NCBI GenBank assembly: GCA_002898295.1
Contig: BEHX01000009.1
Location: forward strand, 1-64,000
Reading direction: 5' to 3'
Length of the DNA: 64,000 nt
From: a bacterium HR21
GTDB lineage: Bacteria; Bacteroidota; Ignavibacteria; Kapaibacteriales; HRBIN21
The notes under the pieces are model-generated. The model saw only the letters and a list, made by a program, of their open reading frames with translations. It did not search any database and was not told where the DNA came from. Both the position numbers and the translations under genes were made by a program. Positions 51,586-60,058 of this stretch are shown here, in pieces (position 1 is the first letter of the stretch; each line of letters begins with the position of its first letter).

Positions 51586-52902
51586 ATGATGGTGGCTGAG
51601 GGGATGATTCTTCCGCATGCTGGACGTCTGCTGGTGCTGCTGCCAGGCCTCGGGGCAGTGGCAACGACATTCCTGGCAGGGGTTGAGGCAATTCGGCGGA
51701 AGCTTGCCTATCCGTTCGGGGCACTCTCCCAGATCGGGGAGCTTGAAGGTGAAGACAACGAACGGCGGCGGATTCCTGAGGCGCTTCCTCTGGCGCCTCT
51801 GGAGGATTTAGTCTTTGCCGGCTGGGATATCTTCCCGGAGGATGCCTACGAGGCTGCGCGTCAGGCAGCGGTGCTCTCTGAACAGGACTTGGCAGCTGTG
51901 GAGGACTTTCTCCGCTCCATTCGTCCGATGCCAGCTGTCTTCGATCCGCAGTACGTACGGCGCCTGGATGGTCCTCATGTCAAGCGGGCGCCAACCAAGC
52001 GCCATCTGGCAGAAGCGCTCATTGAGGACATCGAGCGGGCTCGGGAAGAGATGAACGCGGATCGGGCAGTGATGATTTGGTGTGCCTCAACCGAGGTATA
52101 TACCCCGCCGGGAAAGTGCCACGAATCGCTGCGGGCGTTTGAGGCAGCGCTGGAAGCAAATGACCCAGCAATTCCGCCTTCTCAGATTTACGCCTACGCT
52201 GCTCTCAAGGCGGGGGTGCCCTATGCGAACGGAGCCCCGAATATTTCCGCTGATATCCCAGCTCTGGAAGAGCTGGCAGAACTCCAGCGTGTGCCGGTAG
52301 CGGGAAAGGATTTCAAGACGGGGCAGACCTTTTTGAAGACGGTCATCGCCCCGGCACTACGGCGCCGCTTGCTGGGAGTTCAGGGCTGGTTTTCGGTCAA
52401 CATTCTGGGTAATCGCGACGGCTGGGTCCTGGAAGATGAGGGTAGCTTCCGCTCGAAAGAGGTAACCAAGACCGGGGTATTGGAAGGATTGCTCCCGGCG
52501 GAGCGGTATCCGGAGCTTTACGGGGAGCTGTACCACAAGGTGCGCATCCATTACTACCCACCCCGTGGGGATGCAAAGGAGAGCTGGGATGCCATTGACA
52601 TTGTTGGCTGGATGGGGTATCCGATGCACATCAAGGTCAACTTCCAGTGCCGTGATTCGATTCTGGCCGCACCGATTGTGCTGGACCTGGCGCTCTTCCT
52701 CGATCTTGCCCAGCGGGCAGGGTGGTATGGCGTACAGTCCTGGCTGAGTTTCTACTTCAAAAGTCCCCATGTGCCTCCGGGAGAGCCGGTGGAGCATGAC
52801 CTTTTCCTGCAATACGAGAAGCTCCACCAGGCTCTCCGGAGCCTTGCACGGATGGCTCTCACCTCTTCGTTCCAGGATTGTGCCGGATGGGACAGGCGGT
52901 GA
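51586..52902 (+). CDS. ino1: Myo-inositol-1-phosphate synthase
   Basis: This 438-aa NAD-dependent enzyme isomerizes glucose-6-phosphate to inositol-1-phosphate. The Rossmann motif LPGLGAVATTFLAG is at the N-terminus, followed by CASTEVY, VPYANGAPNISADIP, the catalytic lysine region GKDFKTGQTFLKT and the tetramer region GWFSVNILGNRDGWVL. ATGs at 51586, 51589 and 51604 are possible starts; the first is chosen. It lies 30 bp after the CDP-alcohol phosphotransferase and overlaps the nucleotidyltransferase by 16 bp. Confidence 0.95.
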   Translation: MMVAEGMILPHAGRLLVLLPGLGAVATTFLAGVEAIRRKLAYPFGALSQIGELEGEDNERRRIPEALPLAPLEDLVFAGWDIFPEDAYEAARQAAVLSEQDLAAVEDFLRSIRPMPAVFDPQYVRRLDGPHVKRAPTKRHLAEALIEDIERAREEMNADRAVMIWCASTEVYTPPGKCHESLRAFEAALEANDPAIPPSQIYAYAALKAGVPYANGAPNISADIPALEELAELQRVPVAGKDFKTGQTFLKTVIAPALRRRLLGVQGWFSVNILGNRDGWVLEDEGSFRSKEVTKTGVLEGLLPAERYPELYGELYHKVRIHYYPPRGDAKESWDAIDIVGWMGYPMHIKVNFQCRDSILAAPIVLDLALFLDLAQRAGWYGVQSWLSFYFKSPHVPPGEPVEHDLFLQYEKLHQALRSLARMALTSSFQDCAGWDRR

Positions 52903-53624
52903 TTCTGGCAGCGGGATTGGGCTCCCGCCTTGCTCCATGGACGCCTCTGCCGAAGCCGCTGGTGCCCGTCGGTGGCAGACCTCTCCTGCTGTGGGCACTC
53001 CAGGCAGCCGAGCAGGCCGGCTGCACGGAGGCGATCCTGGTGCTCGGGTATCGGGCACAGGAGATCTGGGATGCCGTGACAGCACATTACACGGGACCGC
53101 TCCGGCTGCGCTCGGTCTATAACCCGGAGTTCCGCAAACAGAATGGGCTTTCTGTCCTGGCAGCACGCCCGTACGTTGAGCATCCCTTCCTGCTGCTGAT
53201 GGCTGACCATCTGATCGAACCTGCGGCTGTCGGGCGCTTTCGCTCTCGGCGGACCCTTGTCCAAGGAGCTCTGCTGGTGGTGGACTCCCGGTTGGAGCAG
53301 GTTGTCGACCTTGCCGATGCAACGAAGGTGCAGGTCCACAACGGACAAGTGCGTGCCATTGGGAAAGAGCTGGTGGAGTACAATGCCGTGGATACAGGCA
53401 TCTTCCTGGCAACAGCCGATTTGCTGGATGCCCTTGCCGCAGTTGCAGGCAGCCGCGGCGATGCCTCTCTGACCGATGGGGTGCGCGAGCTGGTGCACCG
53501 AGGACTCATGTATGCGGAAGAGCTCGGCGACTACTTCTGGCAGGATGTGGATACTGCGGAAACCTACGCCGTTGCCGAGCGGTGGGCTCAGCAGTTCATG
53601 TCCCAGAAGCATTCCGGGAGCTGA
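52887..53624 (+). CDS. Sugar-phosphate nucleotidyltransferase, IPCT-like (inositol-phosphate cytidylyltransferase)
   Basis: This 245-aa protein has the nucleotidyltransferase motif ILAAGLGSRLAPWT, the lysine of PLPKPLVPVGG, and an NGLSVLAA plus LLMADHLIEP pair typical of the inositol-1-phosphate cytidylyltransferase branch; DLADATKVQVHNGQVRAIGK and VEYNAVDTGIFLA further resemble the IPCT half of IPCT/DIPPS enzymes. The assignment comes from family resemblance and context, not from a known structure. The ATG at 52887 overlaps ino1 by 16 bp. Confidence 0.8.
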   Translation: MGQAVILAAGLGSRLAPWTPLPKPLVPVGGRPLLLWALQAAEQAGCTEAILVLGYRAQEIWDAVTAHYTGPLRLRSVYNPEFRKQNGLSVLAARPYVEHPFLLLMADHLIEPAAVGRFRSRRTLVQGALLVVDSRLEQVVDLADATKVQVHNGQVRAIGKELVEYNAVDTGIFLATADLLDALAAVAGSRGDASLTDGVRELVHRGLMYAEELGDYFWQDVDTAETYAVAERWAQQFMSQKHSGS

Positions 53625-53695
53625 TACAGGGTCGGCGACTTTTCGCGAAGTTTGTGCCCGTCGTAGGGAAATGTCTCACAGCGGTGGAGGATGCC

Positions 53696-54052
53696 GTGCG
53701 GTTCTCCCAAGTACTTCCTGGCACTCTGACTGTATTGCTCCTCAGCACGCTCATGCTGGGAGGGTGTACGCCCAAGATTACGCAGGAACAGCTTCAACGG
53801 CTGCGGGAGTTGCGGGCACAGGAACGGCAGTTGACGCAGAACATTCAGCAAAAGGAAGCCGATAAGGGTCGGCTCCAGCGGGAAATCAGCAGTCGGCAGG
53901 GTGAGCTCGGGCAATGTCAAGACAAAAAGCGGTTCGTCCAGGAGAAGCTCGCAGCCTGGCCGAACGTCTGGCCCAATTACACCCCGCCCTCGGCGCAGGA
54001 TACCGTCGCCGCGCCGGGTGTAGAGGTCCGAACGGGGAAGAAGCCACGGTAA
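53696..54052 (+). CDS. Coiled-coil lipoprotein
   Basis: This 118-aa protein starts at a GTG at 53696 with GGAGG about 6 bp upstream, giving the signal MRFSQVLPGTLTVLLLSTLMLGGC with the lipobox LGGC. The mature part is a charged coiled coil (ITQEQLQRLRELRAQERQ...) followed by a flexible tail ending TGKKPR. Starts further upstream in the frame lack support. It probably pairs with the next gene (24 bp away) in the envelope. Confidence 0.75.
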   Translation: MRFSQVLPGTLTVLLLSTLMLGGCTPKITQEQLQRLRELRAQERQLTQNIQQKEADKGRLQREISSRQGELGQCQDKKRFVQEKLAAWPNVWPNYTPPSAQDTVAAPGVEVRTGKKPR

Positions 54053-54076
54053 AGTGTTGCACAAGAGGGGATAGCT

Positions 54077-54898
54077 ATGACACGATGGCTGCTTGTTGGA
54101 ATGAGCCTGACCGTGGCGGTTGCCGCAGCGCAGCAGCGTGAACTGCAAGCGGAGAAGCCCGATGAGCAGTTGACCAAAGCGGAAGCTGAGCAGCGTATTC
54201 GCGAGTGGGAAGAGAAAGTTGCCCGTCTGCAGGCGCAATACCAGGCGAGCAGTGCGGAAGTCCAGCAACTGGAAGCCCGGCTGGGTCAGCTTGCCAATGA
54301 TATCCGGCGCTGTAACGACGAGCTTTACGCCTTGCTGGGTGTGACCGACGCCGATATCGAACGGTTCCGGCAGCAGCTCGGGGTTCTCGAAGGGCGGACA
54401 CGCCAGTATCGCGGTCTGTCCGATGAGGCTCTCATCGAGCGGCGGGCAGAGATTGCTGCGCTGGAAGCAGAGCTCAATGCCCTGCGCGGGCAGAAGATTG
54501 CCCTGCTACCTGAGTTCTACAACCGTATCATCGAGCTGGCGCGGGAGATCCGTGGGCTTTACCGTGAGCCCAAGGAAAAGACGTATACTGTCGGGACGTG
54601 GGCCCGCGACCGCGACTGCCTCTGGAACATTTCCGGCAAGCCGGATATCTACGGCGATCCGTTCCAGTGGGTGAAAATCTGGCAAGCGAACACGGATCAG
54701 ATTCGCAACCCCGATCTCATCTACCCTGGGCAGGTCTTGCGCGTCCCGCCGCCAGGACCAAAAACACCGGAGGAGCTCAAGGCAGAACGTGCGTACTACC
54801 GGAAGAAGCGGCTTGAACAGCAGCGCGCAGCGGAAGCCGCCGCTACCCAGCCGACAACAACACCGCAGCAAGAGGCGCAACCGAAGCGGGGGAACTGA
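54077..54898 (+). CDS. Periplasmic coiled-coil protein with LysM-like domain
   Basis: This 273-aa protein has a signal peptide (to about AVAAAQ), a long coiled coil (about residues 30-165), a LysM-like domain (about residues 168-230: TYTVGTWARDRDCLWNISGKP, IYPGQVLRVP), and a Pro/Thr/Gln-rich tail. LysM suggests peptidoglycan binding. AAGAGGGG precedes the ATG. With the preceding lipoprotein it may form an envelope tether. A terminator follows. Confidence 0.8.
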   Translation: MTRWLLVGMSLTVAVAAAQQRELQAEKPDEQLTKAEAEQRIREWEEKVARLQAQYQASSAEVQQLEARLGQLANDIRRCNDELYALLGVTDADIERFRQQLGVLEGRTRQYRGLSDEALIERRAEIAALEAELNALRGQKIALLPEFYNRIIELAREIRGLYREPKEKTYTVGTWARDRDCLWNISGKPDIYGDPFQWVKIWQANTDQIRNPDLIYPGQVLRVPPPGPKTPEELKAERAYYRKKRLEQQRAAEAAATQPTTTPQQEAQPKRGN

Positions 54899-54922
54899 GT
54901 TGAGGTCTGCTGTGGCTGTGCA

Positions 54923-54970
54923 GCGCCCTCTCTGTTCCCGGGATAGCGGGGAAGGGAGGGCGCGTTTTCT
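54923..54970 (+). terminator. Rho-independent terminator after the LysM gene
   Basis: The arms GCGCCCTC (54923-54930) and GAGGGCGC (54956-54963) form a stem that extends imperfectly inward (CTGTTCCC with GGGAAGG), followed by GTTTTCTCTC. It sits 24 bp after the stop codon. Confidence 0.75.
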
Positions 54971-55021
54971 CTCACTGCGTCTGTTCGTCGTTCGTTTCTA
55001 GCCATGGCATAACTTGAGTCG

Positions 55022-56050
55022 ATGGCACGACGCGCCTTGTCCTCAATGGCACAGCATGACCTGCTTGAACGGCGCATTGTCCTGGAGGACGTCGATCCGC
55101 TTGCGCTTCTCGGGGCAAATGACCATCACCTCCGGCTCATCGAGCAGCGACTCGGCGGTTCTGTAGTTGTTCGGGGCAACACCGTGATCCTGCGCGGGGA
55201 ACCGGATGAAGTCTCTGCTCTGGAAGCGCTCTTCCAGGAGCTGCTCTACCTATTGCGCCGCAATGGACGGCTCTCCGTAGAGGATGTGGCCACGGTGGTA
55301 GATGTTATCGCCGTAGAGAATTTCCCGCCTACCCGCTCCGACGAGGAGATTATCTTCCTGGGACGGCAAGGACCGATCCGCGCCCGGACTCCGAAGCAGC
55401 TGGAGTACTGGCAGAAAGTACAGACCCACGATGTTGTCTTCGCCATTGGACCGGCAGGGACCGGCAAGACATACCTGGCAGTGGCAATGGCGCTGGCAGC
55501 CTTGCGCCGCAACGAAGTCTCGCGCCTGATCCTCTCGCGCCCTGCTGTAGAAGCAGGGGAGTCGCTTGGCTTCTTGCCAGGAGACTTGCAGGAGAAGGTG
55601 GATCCGTACTTGCGTCCGCTCACCGATGCCCTACTGGAGATGCTCGGTCCGGACAAGCTGCGGAGCATGCTCGAGCGGCGCATCATCGAGGTTATCCCCC
55701 TGGCGTACATGCGGGGACGGACACTCAACAACGCCTTCCTCATCCTGGACGAGGCGCAGAACACGACCATCGGGCAGATGAAGATGTTCCTGACCCGTCT
55801 GGGGCGTCACTCGAAGGCGGTTGTCACCGGGGATGTGACCCAGATTGATTTGGGCAATCCAGCGCTTTCGGGCTTGCTCGATGTGCAAACGGTCTTGCAA
55901 GGCGTCCCCGGGATTGCGTTTGTGTATTTCGAGCGCTGTGACATTGTGCGTCACCCGCTGGTTGCCAGTATTGTCGAGGCATACGAGCGCTCCCGGCAGC
56001 TCCGCCGCGCTCGCGACGCTGAGGGCTCTGCCTCGACCAACGGGCAATGA
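55022..56050 (+). CDS. phoH: PhoH-like ATPase
   Basis: This 342-aa ATPase has an N-terminal KH-like region (HHLRLIEQRLGGSVVVRGN) and a P-loop domain with GPAGTGKTYLAVAMA, FLPGDLQEKVDPYLRPLTDAL, LILDEAQNTT and GDVTQIDL. Its role is probably in RNA metabolism or ribosome quality control. It overlaps cdaA by 4 bp (ATGA). The ATG at 55022 is the annotated start; 55046 is an alternative. Confidence 0.94.
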   Translation: MARRALSSMAQHDLLERRIVLEDVDPLALLGANDHHLRLIEQRLGGSVVVRGNTVILRGEPDEVSALEALFQELLYLLRRNGRLSVEDVATVVDVIAVENFPPTRSDEEIIFLGRQGPIRARTPKQLEYWQKVQTHDVVFAIGPAGTGKTYLAVAMALAALRRNEVSRLILSRPAVEAGESLGFLPGDLQEKVDPYLRPLTDALLEMLGPDKLRSMLERRIIEVIPLAYMRGRTLNNAFLILDEAQNTTIGQMKMFLTRLGRHSKAVVTGDVTQIDLGNPALSGLLDVQTVLQGVPGIAFVYFERCDIVRHPLVASIVEAYERSRQLRRARDAEGSASTNGQ

Positions 56051-56841
56051 TTGAGCTACTCCGCATCGGCTTTTTCCGCTTCACACTGGCAGATCTCCTG
56101 GATATCGCGGCAGTCACGGCGCTGTTCTACGGGCTCTATCGGCTCTTTCGCGAAACGCTGGTTCTGCCTGTGTTGTTGGGATTTGTAGTGCTGTTGCTGC
56201 TCGGCTTTATCGTGGAGATAGCGGAGCTGGCGGCAGTGGGCTGGATCGTCCGAACGTTGTCGGCGGTGTGGTTGCTTGCCTTCATTGTGCTATTCCAGCC
56301 AGAGCTCCGTCGGATTCTGGTCCGGATGGCGCGGTCGCGTCTTTTGCACTTCCTCGTGCGCTCGCCTGTTCTGCCGGTTCTCGACGAGGTGGTTGAGGCA
56401 GCCTCCGAAATGGCGGAAAAGCACATCGGGGCGCTCATTGTCTTTGCGGGTTCGCAGAGCACTCGGCTGGTGGTCGAGACAGGGGTGCCTTTGCAAGCAG
56501 TGGTCTCCAAGGAGCTGCTTTTGGCTATCTTCAACCCGAGGTCGCCGCTGCACGATGGAGCTGTTGTCATCGAAGGGCGTACGGTCGTGGCAGCTCGCTG
56601 TATTCTGCCCTTGAGTGCGACTACCCATGTTTCCGGACAGCCTCTCGGGACGCGCCATCGGGCAGCGCTGGGGCTCAGTGAGCAGGTAGATGCTGTGGTG
56701 GTAGTCGTCTCTGAAGAGACGGGGCAGATTTCTCTGGCTCACAGTGGGCGTTTAGAGCAGGGGCTGTCGCCGGCGCGTTTGCGGGAACGCCTCGGGGAGT
56801 TGCTCGGAGCAGAGGACGAACTCTATGCGGGTAGGCAATGA
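56047..56841 (+). CDS. cdaA: Diadenylate cyclase CdaA (c-di-AMP synthase)
   Basis: This 264-aa membrane enzyme makes c-di-AMP from ATP. Three N-terminal membrane helices are followed by the DAC domain with LHDGAVVIEG (DGA motif) and LGTRHRAALG (RHR motif). Between them AARCILPLSA is conserved. No cdaR gene is next to it, unlike in Firmicutes. It starts at ATGA overlapping phoH and its stop overlaps pcm the same way. Confidence 0.96.
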   Translation: MIELLRIGFFRFTLADLLDIAAVTALFYGLYRLFRETLVLPVLLGFVVLLLLGFIVEIAELAAVGWIVRTLSAVWLLAFIVLFQPELRRILVRMARSRLLHFLVRSPVLPVLDEVVEAASEMAEKHIGALIVFAGSQSTRLVVETGVPLQAVVSKELLLAIFNPRSPLHDGAVVIEGRTVVAARCILPLSATTHVSGQPLGTRHRAALGLSEQVDAVVVVVSEETGQISLAHSGRLEQGLSPARLRERLGELLGAEDELYAGRQ

Positions 56842-57530
56842 CTCCGCCGACCACACACCGCATTGATCCCTATGCCGAGCTGCGGCATGCGCTTGTGGAG
56901 CACCTGCGGCAGCGGGGTATCCGCGACGAGCGCGTCTTAGCAGCGATGGAGAAGCTCCCTCGGGAGCTTTTTGTCCATCCTGCTTTCATCCACCGAGCAT
57001 ACGAGGATGTGGCACTCCCGCTTGGTTATAACCAAACGATCTCGCAACCGTATACCGTTGCCTTCATGACCTCGCTGCTGGAAGTGCAGCCTGGCGATAA
57101 GGTCTTGGAGATCGGGACTGGCAGCGGGTATCAGGCAGCGCTGCTCGCGCTGATGGGGGCGCGGGTCTACACGGTTGAGCGGCAGTGGGAGCTTTACCAG
57201 CGGGCTCGTCAGCTCTTTGTACGGCTGGGATTGCCAATCCAGACCCGCTTCGGGGATGGGAGCCTCGGCTGGGCAGAGCATGCACCGTACGACGGCATCA
57301 TCGTCACTGCCGGTGCTCCGCACGTCCCTAAGCCGTTGATGGAACAGCTTGCTCATGGAGGGCGGCTTGTTATCCCTGTCGGTGGGACGCAGTCGCAGGT
57401 GCTGCTACGTCTGCGGCGCCTCTCGGAGAGCGAATACGAAACGGAGGAGTTCGGGGAGTTTCGCTTTGTCCCACTTATCGGCAGAGAGGGGTGGCACGGG
57501 AGAGCCGACCAAGGGTCCTCGTCCTCGTAG
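56838..57530 (+). CDS. pcm: Protein-L-isoaspartate O-methyltransferase
   Basis: This 230-aa enzyme repairs isoaspartyl residues in damaged proteins using SAM. It has LGYNQTISQPYTVAFMTSLL, motif I VLEIGTGSGYQAALLA and the PYDGIIVTAGAPHVPKPL block. Length is typical. It overlaps cdaA by 4 bp and miaA by 40 bp. Confidence 0.94.
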   Translation: MTPPTTHRIDPYAELRHALVEHLRQRGIRDERVLAAMEKLPRELFVHPAFIHRAYEDVALPLGYNQTISQPYTVAFMTSLLEVQPGDKVLEIGTGSGYQAALLALMGARVYTVERQWELYQRARQLFVRLGLPIQTRFGDGSLGWAEHAPYDGIIVTAGAPHVPKPLMEQLAHGGRLVIPVGGTQSQVLLRLRRLSESEYETEEFGEFRFVPLIGREGWHGRADQGSSSS

Positions 57531-58561
57531 GGGCAACCGCGTCGGGGAAGACCGCGACAATCCTGCACCTTGCTCAGGAGCTCCCGCTGGAGGTGATCTC
57601 GGCGGACTCTCGCCAGATTTATCGCTACTTGGACATTGGCACGGCGAAACCCACGCAGGAGGAGCGCCGGCGGGTTCCTCACCATTGCGTGGATATCCGC
57701 AACCCTGACGAAACCTATAGCGCTGGGGAATTTGCCGCCGATGCGCTCCGTCTCATCCCGGCTCTCTGGGCACGTGGCAAGCTTCCCTGTGTTGTGGGCG
57801 GTTCGGGCTTCTACATCCATGCTCTCTGCTACGGGCTCTTCGAGCAGCCACCGCTACCTCTGCTGCGGGCAGTCCGGCAGGAGCTGCAGGCACGTCTGCA
57901 GCGGGAGGGGCGGGAAGCGCTCTACGAGGAGCTGCAACGGGTCGATCCGGTCTCCGCGGCTCGGTATCCTGACCGCAATCCCCAGCGTATCCTGCGAGCA
58001 CTGGAGTTCTACTACGCTACCGGCATTCCTCTCTCGCGTGCCCACCAGCTTTTGCCGCCGACGGAGCGCCCGTTCCAGACCTTCTGGGTTGGGCTCGCGT
58101 GGGAGCGTCGGCAGCTCTACGAGCGCATCAATCGGCGGGCGGAATGGATGTGGCAGAATGGGCTGGTGGAGGAAACCGCCCGTGTCCTGTCCATGGGCTA
58201 CGCCCCTGATGCTCCAGGGCTGAACACGCATGGCTACAAGGAGTGTATTGCCTACCTTGCAGGGCAGCTGTCAGCAGCAGAAGCCCTGGCACTCATGCAG
58301 CGCCGGACTCGGCAGTACGCCAAGCGACAGCTGACGTGGTTCCGCCGCTATGACCACATCCATTGGATTGCCGCAGACCCCAACCCGGCGGTGACCGCCG
58401 CTCGTCTCAAAGAACTTCTCCAGCGGTGGCTCCCGGAGCACGTTCGGGCGTGTTCCCTCCCTGAGGCAGGAAGCGGCGATGCACGTACACCAGCAGGAAA
58501 TAGTTCTCAGCAAACCGGCGGGCACGAGTCCGAAATGATGCCGCCAGGACGTACGGTCTGA
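57491..58561 (+). CDS. miaA: tRNA dimethylallyltransferase
   Basis: This 356-aa enzyme adds a dimethylallyl group to A37 of tRNAs reading UNN codons. Motifs: P-loop LVGATASGKTATI, ISADSRQIYRYLDIGTAKP, VVGGSGFYI and the tRNA-binding RRTRQYAKRQLTWFRR. It starts at GTG 57491, inside pcm (40-bp overlap). The usual end is near residue 310; about 45 extra residues (DARTPAGNSSQQTGG...) are unconserved and lie antisense to the convergent glycosyltransferase gene (155-bp overlap). Confidence 0.93.
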   Translation: MARESRPRVLVLVGATASGKTATILHLAQELPLEVISADSRQIYRYLDIGTAKPTQEERRRVPHHCVDIRNPDETYSAGEFAADALRLIPALWARGKLPCVVGGSGFYIHALCYGLFEQPPLPLLRAVRQELQARLQREGREALYEELQRVDPVSAARYPDRNPQRILRALEFYYATGIPLSRAHQLLPPTERPFQTFWVGLAWERRQLYERINRRAEWMWQNGLVEETARVLSMGYAPDAPGLNTHGYKECIAYLAGQLSAAEALALMQRRTRQYAKRQLTWFRRYDHIHWIAADPNPAVTAARLKELLQRWLPEHVRACSLPEAGSGDARTPAGNSSQQTGGHESEMMPPGRTV

Positions 58562-60056
58562 AGCGGGCATCCTGCACCAGAGCCTGTGCCTCTGCATTGA
58601 GAAGGAGGCGGTCTTCGCGACGGCTCTTGAAGACAAAGGCGGCAGGGGAACGGGCAAAGATGTAGGACACAATGAGGCTGTCCCGTGGTGTCCCGCTCCA
58701 GTGGTGGCGTGCGAGGAAGCGGTCGTTGAGCCGCCCACCGTCGAGCGTGCGAAAGCCCGTCAGGAAGGGAATCAGTCCCGCATCTGGGTAGACAACAATC
58801 CAGGAGTCAGGCGGGAGGTGGCGGCGCAGGAAGGCAGCCGCAGCGGCGTGTTCGTCCCGGAGAAGGTGCTGGTAATCCCGGAGAAATTTCCGCTCGCCCC
58901 AGCGCCACAGTCCTCCGTGGACAGCAAGCTGCAGGATGAGGAGTCCAATAGCTAGTTGGCGAACTCGACGCAAGCGCAGCGGATGCTCCCCGGAGGTTGC
59001 TTCCAGCGCGCGGAAACCCTGTTCTGCCGCCGCAGCTGCCAGACATAGTCCCAGCGGATAGAGCATTGCCCAGAAGCGGTGGGCGTAGTTCATCTGCAAG
59101 GTGGAGCGGGAGTACTCCAGGAGCAGCACAGCCGTGCTCCCCGCTAGCAACAGCCCCAGCAGGAAGAGCTTCCCATACCGCTCTTGCAGCAGCTCGGTCC
59201 AGCGTTCCCACTCTCCAATGCCAGCTAGCAGTGCGATGAGCAGTGCTACTGCCCAGTACTGGAGGGCGAATTCCAGGAACGAGAGGAGCGCTGCCCAGCC
59301 CAAGCCCGATGCTTGCTTGGCAAAGTATGTGTTGGGCAGAAGTTCCCCGTAGAGGTGCCATCGCCAGAGATTCACCCCGAGGAAGGGCACGAGGAAGACA
59401 CCCGTCCCGGACAGGAGCAGGGTGCGGGGAAGGTGGAAGCGGATGCCGAGAATCTTAGAACCAGTCGGACGGAGGATGAGCGCAAGGGTCAGAGACAGGG
59501 CAAAGAGCACGCCTTCCGGACGCACTAACGCCGTAGCTAAGAAGATCCCAAAGGTCGCTGAAGCAGCGCCGAACCTTACGCGTTCGGACTGTAGCAGGCG
59601 CACGGTGAGCCAGACCGAGGCGCTCAGGAGCGCGACCCACACCATGGTTTCCAGCCCGCTGAGAGCATGCGGGAAGAGGAATGCAGCGCTGAAGTACAGT
59701 GCAGCAGTGCCTGCCCGTACCAACGGGCGGACACGGAGCTCTTGGAGCAGGAGGAGCATGAATATGCCCGCAGCCCCGTAGGAAGCTATCCCGACGAGCT
59801 TTGCCAGTGTCGGGAGCGGTATTCCCAGAGCGTGTCCCGCTGTCAACAGAGCAAGGTACAGCGTTCCGGTATAGCCTTCAACCGGTGGTTCGCCAGGGTT
59901 CCACGTGGGAATCCCAGTTGCTAGCCAGGTGCGGGCGTAGCGGAAGAGGATGTAGGCATCGTCAACGGTCCATCCAGGGGCTTGCCACAGAGTGAACAGG
60001 GCGTATGCGATGGACAGAGCAATGAGCGCTCCCGAGCAGCTCCGTTCAGAGAGCAT
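58407..60056 (-). CDS. GT-C-type polytopic membrane glycosyltransferase
   Basis: This 549-aa inner-membrane protein has about a dozen helices. The first periplasmic loop has WTVDDAYILFRYARTWLATG (DD motif) followed by NPGEPPVEGYTGTLYLALL, the hallmark of GT-C enzymes related to arabinofuranosyltransferases. A soluble C-terminal domain starts near residue 430. The donor is probably a polyprenyl-phosphate sugar. It begins 2 bp after the epimerase gene and its 3' end overlaps miaA by 155 bp. Confidence 0.8.
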   Translation of the reverse strand: MLSERSCSGALIALSIAYALFTLWQAPGWTVDDAYILFRYARTWLATGIPTWNPGEPPVEGYTGTLYLALLTAGHALGIPLPTLAKLVGIASYGAAGIFMLLLLQELRVRPLVRAGTAALYFSAAFLFPHALSGLETMVWVALLSASVWLTVRLLQSERVRFGAASATFGIFLATALVRPEGVLFALSLTLALILRPTGSKILGIRFHLPRTLLLSGTGVFLVPFLGVNLWRWHLYGELLPNTYFAKQASGLGWAALLSFLEFALQYWAVALLIALLAGIGEWERWTELLQERYGKLFLLGLLLAGSTAVLLLEYSRSTLQMNYAHRFWAMLYPLGLCLAAAAAEQGFRALEATSGEHPLRLRRVRQLAIGLLILQLAVHGGLWRWGERKFLRDYQHLLRDEHAAAAAFLRRHLPPDSWIVVYPDAGLIPFLTGFRTLDGGRLNDRFLARHHWSGTPRDSLIVSYIFARSPAAFVFKSRREDRLLLNAEAQALVQDARFRPYVLAASFRTRARRFAENYFLLVYVHRRFLPQGGNTPERAPGATAGEVL

Positions 60057-60058
60057 GG

